NCBI GenBank assembly: GCA_030587365.1
Contig: JAUQZE010000003.1
Span: forward strand, 62,001-126,000
Reading direction: 5' to 3'
DNA length: 64,000 nt
From: Candidatus Freyarchaeota archaeon
GTDB lineage: Archaea; Asgardarchaeota; Jordiarchaeia; Jordiarchaeales; Jordiarchaeaceae
Shown in pieces: positions 54,313-62,567 of this stretch (position 1 is its first letter; the number at the start of each line of letters is the position of its first letter). The position numbers were made by a program, and so were the translations under genes. Under the pieces are notes generated by a model. It saw nothing but the letters and a program-made list of their open reading frames with translations, was not told the origin of the DNA and did no database searches.

Positions 54313-56253
54313 ATGAAAAAAATGGGACACAGGGCAGTTCACTTCTATTTTAAATTGTTTAAAAATATAAAAAGCGAGCACGAATCAACTGACCTCGCTA
54401 AATTGGAGTTGGAAAGTCTGTTTGGAGAGGTTGCCCCTATTTATAACTTTGTTGATTACGCTTTAGAAAAACCTCTTTGTGATGTGTTGGACGCAAAATT
54501 TGCTGCACAGGATTTGGAGAATGGAAAAGAGGTTCAAATAAGATTTAAAGATATTTTAACTCATGAACCGCCTTATGGAAAAATACAAGGATATTATGGT
54601 GTAAAAAGTGAAGTTGAAGATATTTCCTCTCTTATCAAGAGACTTGCTTACACTCGAGAAATAATAATTATTCTGAAGACCGTCTCTCCTAAAAATGATC
54701 TAGAAAAGTTTTTTCCACAACATGAACTTAATTATAACACTTTATTTACACAAGAGGGAGAATACTCGATTTTTAGATTCATAACACATCAGTATTTCTT
54801 AGAGAAATCTGAATATATTTCAAAATTGAGCAGAAATGAAAAAGAAATTGATCAAAATGTTATAGTACTTTTCAATAATTTAATGGGCAATTTTTATAGG
54901 ATACCTGCATCCTCAACAATGAGAGTTGGAAAAAGACTTCATGATTACTTTAGCATAAGAGAAGAAAATTCTTTGTATTTGACTCATTATATGCATCCTT
55001 ACAAAGGTAAGTTTCATCCCAAAATGGTGAGGGCAATTTTAAACTACTTATTCCTAAAAAACAAGGGTCTAGTGATGGACAATTTCGCCGGTAGCGGAAC
55101 TTTGTTAGTGGAAGCTACTTGGATGGGTTTAGATAGTATAGGGGTTGAAATTAATCCACTCTCTGTTCTTATGTCGAACGTAAAATGCTACTCTTTGGCT
55201 CTAGATCCAGGGGAATTAGAAATGGAGATCTCTAATTTCTTAGTTGAGGTCGAGAAAGCCCTTAGGAAACTTGGACAAAGGGTAATTAAGCCGCTTGAGC
55301 ATTACGGACAGGGGCATTCACTACTAACTTCAGTGGAGTATGATTTTAACTCGATAATGCAGTTTAAGAGAACGTTGCCGTCTGTAGTAGTTGAGATGTT
55401 TAAGAATCCTGAAACTGTTGACAAAATACTTGTTGCGCATGAGATTTTAAAGAAAGTTGAAGATGAGCGTGTTAGGAATTTTCTTTTTCTTGGGCTGAGT
55501 GGAACTATCAGTGATTTGAGTAGAAGGAGTAGCGCCGATTTTTTAGAGGTGTTTACCCGCAGGTTACGGGGTTTGTACTTGAGAATATACCTATTTCATA
55601 AGCTGAATGACGTTTTGAGAATTGAACTGGGTAAGTCGGAAACGTACATAGGCGATACAAGGAACATGAGGGAAAGATGCGAAAGATTTGAGGGTGGAGT
55701 GGTTAATATAAAAGACGATTCCATTGACGCAATTGTTAACTCGCCTCCTTACTCTACGGCTCTTGACTACATTCGTAATGATTTTCCTCAGCTTGTTTTA
55801 CTTAACTTCACTTCTTCTTTGGATAAACTCGAAACTGATATGATAGGGAATCCTAATCTGAAATATTACACAAAAGAATTACTTAATGATATAAAAAGCG
55901 AACAAGAAGAGTATACCCGCCTACCAGATGAAGCCAAACGACTCATCAACAAAATAATTAAATCAGGAAGAGAAAAGGAAGCGATACGAACGTATAAATT
56001 TTTTAAGGATATGTATCTCTCAATTAAGGAAATGTGTAGAGTTATGAAGCCCGGAGCAAAATGCGCTATAATTATTGGCAATAACCATTACAAGCTCGAC
56101 GGAAATTATGAAGAAATAAAAAATGATGAGGTCATCTTGCAGATTGCAGAGAAAGAGGGATTCAAGAAAGATAAAGTGATAACTCGAGAACTTGAGAAAT
56201 CTATGACTGGAATGATAAGATACGAATCAATAGTGATACTTGAGAAAGTCTAA
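54313..56253 (+). CDS. Methyltransferase with NSPPY motif, 646 residues
   Basis: The first 200 residues look like a THUMP-type or other RNA/DNA-binding part (HFYFKLFKNIKSEHESTDLA). Motif I is VMDNFAGSGTLLVEATWMGL near 256; motif IV is VNSPPYSTALDYIRNDFPQL near 476. The order I-IV and NSPPY suit an amino-group methyltransferase acting on DNA (N4/N6) or tRNA guanine (Trm11-like). HPYKGKFHPKMVRAIL before motif I is shared with DNA-modification proteins, which I favour. ATG at 54313 has no Shine-Dalgarno; GTG at 54310 is the alternative. Confidence 0.75.
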   Translation: MKKMGHRAVHFYFKLFKNIKSEHESTDLAKLELESLFGEVAPIYNFVDYALEKPLCDVLDAKFAAQDLENGKEVQIRFKDILTHEPPYGKIQGYYGVKSEVEDISSLIKRLAYTREIIIILKTVSPKNDLEKFFPQHELNYNTLFTQEGEYSIFRFITHQYFLEKSEYISKLSRNEKEIDQNVIVLFNNLMGNFYRIPASSTMRVGKRLHDYFSIREENSLYLTHYMHPYKGKFHPKMVRAILNYLFLKNKGLVMDNFAGSGTLLVEATWMGLDSIGVEINPLSVLMSNVKCYSLALDPGELEMEISNFLVEVEKALRKLGQRVIKPLEHYGQGHSLLTSVEYDFNSIMQFKRTLPSVVVEMFKNPETVDKILVAHEILKKVEDERVRNFLFLGLSGTISDLSRRSSADFLEVFTRRLRGLYLRIYLFHKLNDVLRIELGKSETYIGDTRNMRERCERFEGGVVNIKDDSIDAIVNSPPYSTALDYIRNDFPQLVLLNFTSSLDKLETDMIGNPNLKYYTKELLNDIKSEQEEYTRLPDEAKRLINKIIKSGREKEAIRTYKFFKDMYLSIKEMCRVMKPGAKCAIIIGNNHYKLDGNYEEIKNDEVILQIAEKEGFKKDKVITRELEKSMTGMIRYESIVILEKV

Positions 56254-56490
56254 ATATTGAAATAAATTTTTTGGCTGATTTTTTTTGGAAAGATAATTCA
56301 TAATTAACTATTTGATAATTTGTTATTTTTCGGATTTCCTTTTCTAATAAGATTTTAAAATCAGAGTCTTTCAGGTTTTTCTATAAGGCTGATGCTAACT
56401 GTTATTATATATGGACAGCCTCTATAGATAGAGAAATGCAAAAAGGTAATGAGAGTAAAATGATAAAAAAGTATACTAGGGTGGAATATT

Positions 56491-57141
56491 ATGTCTAAAA
56501 AAACAATGATTGAAGGTTCAAATATTGAAATTAAAGGTAAAATTAAACGTTTTGACATAGTAAAGAAGGTAGTTAATGCATTTATAGAGTTTGAGAAGGA
56601 TAAAAAGGGAAGGGGTGTGGTTTTCGAATATCCAGTTGAAACTTTATCAAGTGGTGATATGCTCTATGTACATAGGCCTGGGAAAAAATGGAACTTTGAT
56701 TTTAAAGTTAATATTCCTTTGAACTGCGGGCTTGAGGAAGGTAGACACGACCAAGTTGCTTTTAGTTTGAGAGCTATAAAAATGAATAATGCAAAGGAGT
56801 TCGACAAATTATGGAAGATGATTACAGAACTCTATGATTGTTCAGAGAATGATGTAGATCTTATGTTAAATAAAAATCCTATTTCATACAAAGGAGAACC
56901 CAAACCAGACATTTTGTTGAAAGTGATAAAATGGTTATTTATAATGGAAGACATTATTTACTGGCATTACGAAGGGCGAGTATTTTTGTATAATTTCTTC
57001 ATGTATGTAATTTCAGAATCGGACGAAGATAGACTCAAAGATACAATATCGAAAATAAGAGAGCGTAAACTTACACCCAATAATTTTAGAAAGTTATTCG
57101 AAAAACTAGGTATAGATTGGAGACCTGCCACGAAAGAGTAA
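56491..57141 (+). CDS. Hypothetical protein at the end of the methyltransferase island
   Basis: This 216-residue protein has a beta-rich first half (GVVFEYPVETLSSGDMLYVH, WNFDFKVNIPLN) and a helical second half. No motif is recognised. GGTGG precedes the ATG. Its position, 237 bases after the third methyltransferase on the same strand, makes a role in the same system possible but unproven. Confidence 0.5.
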   Translation: MSKKTMIEGSNIEIKGKIKRFDIVKKVVNAFIEFEKDKKGRGVVFEYPVETLSSGDMLYVHRPGKKWNFDFKVNIPLNCGLEEGRHDQVAFSLRAIKMNNAKEFDKLWKMITELYDCSENDVDLMLNKNPISYKGEPKPDILLKVIKWLFIMEDIIYWHYEGRVFLYNFFMYVISESDEDRLKDTISKIRERKLTPNNFRKLFEKLGIDWRPATKE

Positions 57142-57204
57142 GCTTGAAAAAGATTAAAAGACATCTTACTCTCTTCCTGATTATAAACAATGGGAGGATT
57201 TTAG

Positions 57205-57609
57205 ATGCGGATTTACTTGGCTGCGCCTCTGTTTAGTGAAGTTGAGCTTTCTTTTAACGAGAAAATCGCCAGGGAGTTTCGGGAAGTGGGCTTTGATGTT
57301 TGGACGCCTCAGGAGTCAATATTGGTAAAGGATGGTATGGAGGAGGAAAAGTGTTCCATTTACGAGGCAGATATAACAGCGCTTAGGGAGAGTGATGTGG
57401 TAGTTGCGGTACTGGATGGAATGGATGTGGAGTGTGGAGTTGCCTTTGAAATCGGGTACGCGGCGGCTCTGGGTAAACCTATTATTGGACTGAAAACCGA
57501 CCGCCGAACTTTTTCGAATGTAGAAGATGTAAATTTAATCATTGAGGTTCCGATTAAGGGAATCTATAAATCTGTCGGAGAAGTAATTAGGGCTCTAAAA
57601 AAAATTTGA
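57205..57609 (+). CDS. Nucleoside 2-deoxyribosyltransferase family protein
   Basis: This 134-residue protein has MRIYLAAPLFSEVELSFN, then DVVVAVLDGMDVECGVAFEI and GYAAALGKPIIGLKTD, the typical pattern with the catalytic Glu in the GxxxEIG segment. It exchanges or hydrolyses the glycosidic bond of (deoxy)nucleosides or nucleotides, in salvage or house cleaning. GGGAGG precedes the ATG. In this neighbourhood a link to modified bases is conceivable, yet it may be unrelated. Confidence 0.88.
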   Translation: MRIYLAAPLFSEVELSFNEKIAREFREVGFDVWTPQESILVKDGMEEEKCSIYEADITALRESDVVVAVLDGMDVECGVAFEIGYAAALGKPIIGLKTDRRTFSNVEDVNLIIEVPIKGIYKSVGEVIRALKKI

Positions 57610-57659
57610 AAAGTGAAACTCAAATTGAAAAAAGTTGTAGAAATTCTTCGGGGATTTGA

Positions 57660-58157
57660 ATGAGACTGTTTGTGCCTAGGCCCGTTTCTGCTGGTGTATT
57701 TCTCTCCTATAAATGTTCTAGTAGGTGTAGGCATTGTATGTATGCTTGTTCTCCGGCTTGGAGTGCGGATTGGATTTCGGAGGGGGATTTGGAGAGGGTT
57801 TTAACTCAACTTTCTCCCGTTATTCTTCCGAGTCCTCTGGGCCCGGATAGGGTTGGTATTAATTATGGTTTGCATTTTACGGGTGGGGAGCCTTTTCTGA
57901 ATTTTGACCTTCTCGTTAAAGCGGTGGGAATGGCTCACGGTCTTGGGATTCCTTCGCTCTTTGTTGAAACCAACTCTTTTTGGTGTGCTAACGATTGGGG
58001 TACGAGGGATAAATTTGCGCGGTTGAGGGATTCGGGGCTGGACGGCTTGCTCATTAGTGTGAATCCGTTTATTCTGGAGCAGGTGCCTTTTGAGAGGACG
58101 GAGAGAGCCGTCAGGATTGGTAGGGAAGTTTTTGGGGGGCCTATAACTGCTGCATAA
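57660..58157 (+). pseudogene. Radical SAM protein, N-terminal half of a split gene
   Basis: The 165-residue piece has YKCSSRCRHCMYAC, the CX3CX2C iron-sulphur motif, and HFTGGEPFLNFDLL. It ends abruptly at FGGPITAA. The rest of the protein appears at 59560-60039, past a TnpB element, so insertion split the gene. The SAM-binding part is intact but the second half of the barrel is lost from this chain. The substrate is not known. Confidence 0.75.
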
Positions 58158-59560
58158 AATGGTATCTTTTTATATATTGTGATAAATTATATCTGGTAGA
58201 CTCTATGATGTGTGTTAAAAAAAGGACGAAAAGAACGGTATGGTGGAGATGTCAAGCGTGCAATCAGTCTGCTCAGCCCACTTCACAACACCGAAACTAA
58301 CCAAGAAGAAACGCGAGTTGCTAGGAGAACTACTCGACCAATTCACCGCCTCAGTGAACTTCTGCACAAAGAAATGCGTGGAACACAACGTCACCTCGCG
58401 CGCCAGCCTACACCATGTCGCGTACAGCGAGTGGAAATCACGCTTCAGCCTAGCGACACACTGGTTCCACTCCGCAGGACAGGTGGCAACGCAGACTCTA
58501 CGCTCGTGGCGAAATCTCTGCCGAAAGGGACAAGCCGACCCCAAAAAGCCCCCAGTCTACGAGGCAAAAACGATGCGCCTCGAACTCTGGTCAGACAAAA
58601 ACTCAACCGGCATCTGCAAATTCCAGGGGAATACGGTACGGATCCGCGTCCGCAAGGGCGAACACCTCTGGCTACCGCTATTGGTGACCGAGCACCATGA
58701 GCAGGCGTACCTGCGAGACTGGCGTGAAGGCAAGCTAAAGGTCGGCGAAGTCACAATCTCTCTATCCAAGGAGGGAGCCAACGTTTTTGTGCCATTCAAG
58801 CGAGAGGTCAAGCCCAAGCACATCAACGGTGTCTGCGGCGTGGACATAAACGAGCGGAGCGTCGACCTAACCATTCTAAAGCCTAAAGAGCAGCCGAAAC
58901 ACGTTAAAATTGATGTCTCGAAGCTCTCCGCGATAAGGCACTCGTCGCAGCTCAAGCGCAAGTCTGTTCAGAAGAAGCTTGACGCACCCCCGCAACGGCC
59001 GGTGCAGAAACGGAGGCTTCAGGAGAAGTACTGGCGCAGGGAGAGTAACCGAACAAACCAGATCCTGCACGCGGTGAGCAGGCAAGTGGCGGAAATAGTG
59101 GATCAGGAGCAGGTCGCCGTGGCGTTCGAAGACATTAAGGGGATTCGGGGCTCCATGCGCTCGAAGCAGAAGTCGGCAAACGGCAAGGCTCTGAGAAAAG
59201 ATATGCGCCGCAGGTTGAACCAGTGGCCTTTCCACAAGCTCCAGTTCTACGTGGATTATAAGACGACACAAAGGGGGCTGCCGACGGTTGAGGTGAGCAA
59301 CTACCGCAAGTCTAAGAACTGCCCGATATGTGGCCGGTATAATAGGCCGAATGGGCACGCCTACCACTGTCTGGGCTGCGGCTTTGAAGCCGGCAGGCAC
59401 CTGGTGGCGAGTTGGAACATAGCTAAGGATGGGGCGAGCCACGTCCCCGCCGACTGCTGGCAGATGCAGCGGGCAGCGGAGGAGGAGCTTGTAGCTCAGG
59501 AGAAACTACCCGCGGAGCCAGAAAAAATCCCCATGCAACAGTTTGCTACAGGATTTTAGG
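58144..59560 (+). mobile_element. IS200/IS605-type element carrying only tnpB
   Basis: The boundaries are set by the split radical SAM frame: left end about 58140-58160, right end about 59560. There is no TnpA (Y1 transposase), so the element is non-autonomous. Its base composition is much richer in G and C than its host. IS200/IS605 insertions leave no target duplication, and none is seen. A TATA-like TTTTTATATATTG lies at 58167-58179. A few codons of the host gene seem to be absent between the halves, so the ends are approximate. Confidence 0.65.
58240..59559 (+). CDS. tnpB: TnpB-like RNA-guided nuclease with altered RuvC-III
   Basis: This 439-residue protein has RuvC-I as GVDINERSVDLTI, RuvC-II as AFEDIKGIRG, and a zinc ribbon of CPIC and CLGC. 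At RuvC-III the usual D-R-D-x-x-A is GRHLVASWNI, so the catalytic Asp is His. The N-terminal part is the normal WED/REC-like region. Inactivated TnpB proteins can act as RNA-guided repressors, but here it may be just decay. The stop codon sits at the element's right end, where the guide RNA would be encoded. ATG at 58240. Confidence 0.85.
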   Translation: MVEMSSVQSVCSAHFTTPKLTKKKRELLGELLDQFTASVNFCTKKCVEHNVTSRASLHHVAYSEWKSRFSLATHWFHSAGQVATQTLRSWRNLCRKGQADPKKPPVYEAKTMRLELWSDKNSTGICKFQGNTVRIRVRKGEHLWLPLLVTEHHEQAYLRDWREGKLKVGEVTISLSKEGANVFVPFKREVKPKHINGVCGVDINERSVDLTILKPKEQPKHVKIDVSKLSAIRHSSQLKRKSVQKKLDAPPQRPVQKRRLQEKYWRRESNRTNQILHAVSRQVAEIVDQEQVAVAFEDIKGIRGSMRSKQKSANGKALRKDMRRRLNQWPFHKLQFYVDYKTTQRGLPTVEVSNYRKSKNCPICGRYNRPNGHAYHCLGCGFEAGRHLVASWNIAKDGASHVPADCWQMQRAAEEELVAQEKLPAEPEKIPMQQFATGF

Positions 59561-60039
59561 ACGGTAGTCTGTCTTTTGAGGAGTATTTGCGGAGGGTTGG
59601 GGTGGGCGGTTTGAGCTATGTGGAGCTGCTGCCCATGGGTAGAGTGTGCTATAGTCTGGAATATTTGTTCCGAAAATTCTCCGCCGAGCAATTCTTTGGG
59701 GAATCCTGCCGGGATAGTTTGACTCGTGAGTGGCATGTTCACGTCGATAATTATGGTAACTATTTGGCTGGTTACTGTGGGGGAGTTTCGCTGGGTGATG
59801 CCAGAGACCTTGACTCAGTCTGTGATGGAATAAATCTGGAAGAGCATCCCATTCTAGAAGCTTTGGTGACCGATCTGGAAAAGCTTTACGTTCTCGGCGA
59901 AGAGTTCGGATACAGAAAGCGGAAGGAGGGCTATGTTTCCAGATGCCATTTATGTCTGGATATAAGGAAACACATTGCACGGCAGACCGACGAGTTCAAA
60001 GAGCTGAGACCGAGGGAATTTTATTTTCATCTTGAATAA
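59560..60039 (+). pseudogene. Radical SAM protein, C-terminal half of the split gene
   Basis: The frame opens right after the tnpB stop with DGSLSFEEYLRRVG and LSYVELLPMGR, and goes on to WHVHVDNYGNYLAGYCGG, RCHLCLDIR and the end PREFYFHLE. Cysteines in SRCHLC and YCGG may be an auxiliary cluster site. It joins in sense to the half at 57660-58157. A TTG at 59587 could start a separate chain, but there is no ribosome site. Confidence 0.7.
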
Positions 60040-60151
60040 AAGATTAAATGAAATAGACGCAGTAATCTCATTCCAAATTCTCAGGGCGCATCGAGAGATT
60101 AGGTTGTGCTCGCTGTTTTTTACCCTGCTTATAAGTTTCTTTTCTTTAATT

Positions 60152-60319
60152 TTAATCTTCTCGTTTGTTTTCAAAATGTTCTATGCATGTCTTTAGCAAT
60201 TTGTTATACAGTTCCTTCTCTTCGTTGACGCACCACTCTTTATTTCTGTTCTCATCCCAGAAATAGAGCTTTCCATCATCCCATCCGTATAGGTCGTTTT
60301 TCAGGTTAATCCTCTCCAT
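60152..60319 (-). CDS. Small hypothetical protein, 55 residues
   Basis: The frame from ATG 60319 reads MERINLKNDLYGWDDGKLYF, continues with WCVNEEKELYNKLLKTC and ends KRED. It has a normal composition for this genome, mixed charge and a terminal helix, which makes it more credible than the many chance frames. No family is recognised. It lies 18 bases downstream of another small frame on the same strand. Confidence 0.4.
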   Translation of the reverse strand: MERINLKNDLYGWDDGKLYFWDENRNKEWCVNEEKELYNKLLKTCIEHFENKRED

Positions 60320-60337
60320 AGGTTTTAATGATTTAGA

Positions 60338-60572
60338 CTAATTGGTGGTTTTTATCTTTGTTTCCTTGATGCTTCTACTATATTCAAATCGGTTACCTTT
60401 GTCGAACAATATTGGAACAAGTTCATTTTTCTCTTCGCGGTCATTATATTATTATCTGGGAGTCTGGGGTTTTCAGGTAACTTAATGTTTTTTCTGTCAG
60501 CAGATCGATGCTATCGTCGATTGGAACGCATTCATGTTTTCTTTGCACTGCATCTGAAATTTCAAATTTCAT
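60338..60572 (-). pseudogene. Small hypothetical gene with one frameshift
   Basis: From ATG 60572 the frame reads MKFEISDAVQRKHECVPIDD to PDSQIII and stops at 60444. One base later the next frame continues DREEKNELVPILFDKGNRFE to KTTN and a stop at 60338. Joined, it would be about 78 residues. A TATA-like TTATAAATAAAG lies upstream (60589-60600). Family unknown. Confidence 0.35.
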
Positions 60573-60809
60573 AATCCCACTTTCCGCACTTTATTTATAA
60601 AAATTCGCAAGTTTGTGTAGGTGGCAGAAGCTTTTCTAGGACGAATTTTTGGGGAACTCTGAACCCGCGCGATAGATGATAGTAATGGGAGAAACGAAAA
60701 AATACCATAATTATTAACGAGGGGGGCGGAAAATGAGGTTTAATATATTATAATTGAATAATATAGTAGATGTAATTAGTGGATGTAATAAAATAATTGG
60801 TGTAGATGA
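60573..60809. other. Intergenic, no gene recognised
   Basis: The stretch has the likely promoters of the genes on both sides. TTTAATATATTATAATTG (60740-60757) is a plausible TATA region for the + strand pair. Confidence 0.35.
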
Positions 60810-61124
60810 ATGAAACGATTTAAAGATATCCACAACCGGTTTATTCGATTAACTAGTGAAAGGCAGAAGCACTTCGAAACTGATCATCCCGAAATGTCTA
60901 GGCAAATCGACAAAATACAGGAGACCTTGATGAATCCGGATATAGTTGTCAAGTCTAGAACAGACCCGGATGTCGAGCTTTTCTACAAATATTATGAGGA
61001 TACACCCGTCACCGAGAAATATTTATGTGTTGTAGTAAAGGTATCTATTGGTGATTTGTTTATTATAACCTCGTATTTTACGGACACGGTAAAGAAAGGT
61101 GATATACTATGGGAAAGGAGATAA
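60810..61124 (+). CDS. Toxin-like protein (DUF4258/PBECR-like), partner of DUF2283
   Basis: This 104-residue protein has RLTSERQKHFETDHPEMS, SRTDPDVELFYKYYEDTP and LCVVVKVSIGDLFIITSYFT ending KKG. The His-near-N-terminus, then a basic/acidic middle and final strand suggest a small nuclease of the barnase/RelE-like class found with DUF2283. The reading overlaps the DUF2283 gene by 16 bases. Exact family is tentative. Confidence 0.65.
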   Translation: MKRFKDIHNRFIRLTSERQKHFETDHPEMSRQIDKIQETLMNPDIVVKSRTDPDVELFYKYYEDTPVTEKYLCVVVKVSIGDLFIITSYFTDTVKKGDILWERR

Positions 61125-61324
61125 AAATTTGGTATGACAAAGAGGGCGATTATTTAGAAGTCATATTTGAACGAAAAGAGGGTTACTTTAGAGAGACAGA
61201 AAACGACGCAGTAATGGAAAAAGTCGACATGGAAGGAAACACAATCGGCTTCTCTGTCCTAAACGTAAGTGCATTAAAGGAGAAACCAATTTCAGTAAAT
61301 CTCAAAGGACATATTGTTAGTTGA
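61109..61324 (+). CDS. DUF2283 family protein (antitoxin-like)
   Basis: This 71-residue protein has KEIKIWYDKEGDYLEVIFER and then NTIGFSVLNVSAL, the complete DUF2283 domain. AAAGGTGA precedes the ATG. It overlaps the toxin-like gene, as is usual for the pair. Two broken copies are at 11214-11482 and 22924-22974. Confidence 0.82.
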   Translation: MGKEIKIWYDKEGDYLEVIFERKEGYFRETENDAVMEKVDMEGNTIGFSVLNVSALKEKPISVNLKGHIVS

Positions 61325-61344
61325 ATATATATCATAGCTTACCT

Positions 61345-61535
61345 GTCTTCCCCTTTAATCTTCAAGTTTTATGGTCTTTCCCTCTCTAAACTCCCTCTCC
61401 GCCTCCCTTTACAATCAATTCTTCCGTTGTTAAAGAATTATCCACTTCTATCATATGCTTCTTAATGTAGGCAAAATCTCTTCTTATGGCCTTTAATTCA
61501 AGTATCAAGGTGGAATCATCTTTTGTTTCTACCAT
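61345..61535 (-). pseudogene. Frameshifted RelE-partner antitoxin
   Basis: From ATG 61535 the frame gives LILELKAIRRDFAYIKKHMI and EVDNSLTTEE, matching the antitoxin at 33115-33324, then loses frame near 61400. In the next frame EREFREGKTIKLED can be read. No toxin lies downstream. Confidence 0.65.
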
Positions 61536-61539
61536 TCAA

Positions 61540-61998
61540 CTACCTCCACAACTCAACCTGACAATAGTTCTCCCATAAGACTTCTATCAATTCTAAAATT
61601 ATTCTTGGGGAGTTTTCTTGCCGTAGTGTCAGTCCATACTCGGAGAGGCGGTCATAATGTTTTGTGTTGCGTGTCCAGAGAAACGCATTGTCTACTATTG
61701 CAGCTACGCCGATTATTATGTCACGTGGGTCTAGTGGGGTGCCTTTGTTCATGGGTTCAGCCTCTATGGAGGCTGCTTTGTCGGCTATTTCGGGTGTGAG
61801 AGTTGTTAGTACAAAATGCTTTAACAGCAGGGACTTTAAATCATGCCTGTTAATTCTGTAGACTCCAACCATGAACTCGAAGAATACTATGGGGGATATT
61901 TTTAGCTCGTTATCTAGGGCAGTAGCTAGAAGTTTCTCTACGGGCGTTTTCTGTAGCAAGTCTATTAGTACATCTGTGTCTAAGTGAATCTTGCCCAT
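61540..61998 (-). CDS. PIN-domain toxin (VapC-like), second
   Basis: This 152-residue protein has HLDTDVLIDLL, IVFFEFMVGVYR, PLDPRDIIIGVAA and LWTRNTKHYDRL, the classic VapC acid set and final NxxHF-like segment. It overlaps the antitoxin gene by 19 bases. RNA cleavage is expected. Confidence 0.88.
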   Translation of the reverse strand: MGKIHLDTDVLIDLLQKTPVEKLLATALDNELKISPIVFFEFMVGVYRINRHDLKSLLLKHFVLTTLTPEIADKAASIEAEPMNKGTPLDPRDIIIGVAAIVDNAFLWTRNTKHYDRLSEYGLTLRQENSPRIILELIEVLWENYCQVELWR

Positions 61999-62225
61999 TT
62001 TAAGCGCTTCAATTCGTCCACTACTCGGCTGAGTTCGGAAAGGGCTCCCTTTTTCCTCGCCTCTAGAATGTCGGAGGCTAAACTTGAGGCTTCAAGGGTT
62101 CTCCAATATCCTATGAGTGTTTCTATTGTTTCCCTGAGACTGCTTGCCCCGATCCTCTGCTTTACCTCCTCCAGCTCCATTAGAAGCTCCTTACTGACTG
62201 TTATAGTAGTATTATGTCTGGACAT
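61980..62225 (-). CDS. VapB-like antitoxin, second
   Basis: This 81-residue protein begins MSRHNTTITVSKELLMELEE, a ribbon-helix-helix form, and has a helical charged tail. GGGTG upstream supports ATG 62225; GTG 62234 is possible. It overlaps the PIN toxin gene. Confidence 0.8.
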   Translation of the reverse strand: MSRHNTTITVSKELLMELEEVKQRIGASSLRETIETLIGYWRTLEASSLASDILEARKKGALSELSRVVDELKRLKWARFT

Positions 62226-62290
62226 TTCTGGCACCCGAATAAAAATTGAGTTTTTTCTGTGTTTGAGAGCTTAAATTTATTTGTCGGAAA

Positions 62291-62415
62291 GTCAATGTCG
62301 CTGTCCTCGTGGTATTCGCCTCTTACGTAGCTCCCGAGAGGATGATTTTCTCTATTTTACCCTTATATTTTTCCTCTACTCTTTTTACGAATTCCTGTAA
62401 GATTTCTTTTTCCAT
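62291..62415 (-). pseudogene. MNT-type nucleotidyltransferase scrap
   Basis: From ATG 62415 the frame reads EKEILQEFVKRVEEKYKGKI and EKIIL, then one base shift gives GSYVRGEYHEDSDIDF, the start of an MNT-type antitoxin (GSxARG...SDxD). The rest is missing. It is the remnant of yet another toxin-antitoxin pair (HEPN/MNT type). Confidence 0.6.
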
Positions 62416-62567
62416 TGCTATTAGACGCTCCAAAAATTCTCTTATATGTTTCCTTTCTTAAGTAAAAATCAATCTATTAAGATGAAAAAGAAGTTTGCAC
62501 TGCCCATTAGGAAAGCAAAAAAGTAGAATTATTTATTCTAAATAAAGCCACATTTTTGGTGTATATC

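Noticed and set aside
48229..57141. The island as a standard BREX, DISARM or type I R-M locus
   Set aside because: No PglZ/BrxC, no SNF2 or DEAD helicase, no HsdR- or HsdS-like gene is seen in the region.
58212..58700. 162-codon + strand frame overlapping the start of tnpB
   Set aside because: It is the other frame of the GC-rich tnpB 5' region; the tnpB frame has all the family motifs.
58876..59442. 188-codon - strand frame within tnpB
   Set aside because: It is antisense to the RuvC part of TnpB with no start signal, explained by high GC.
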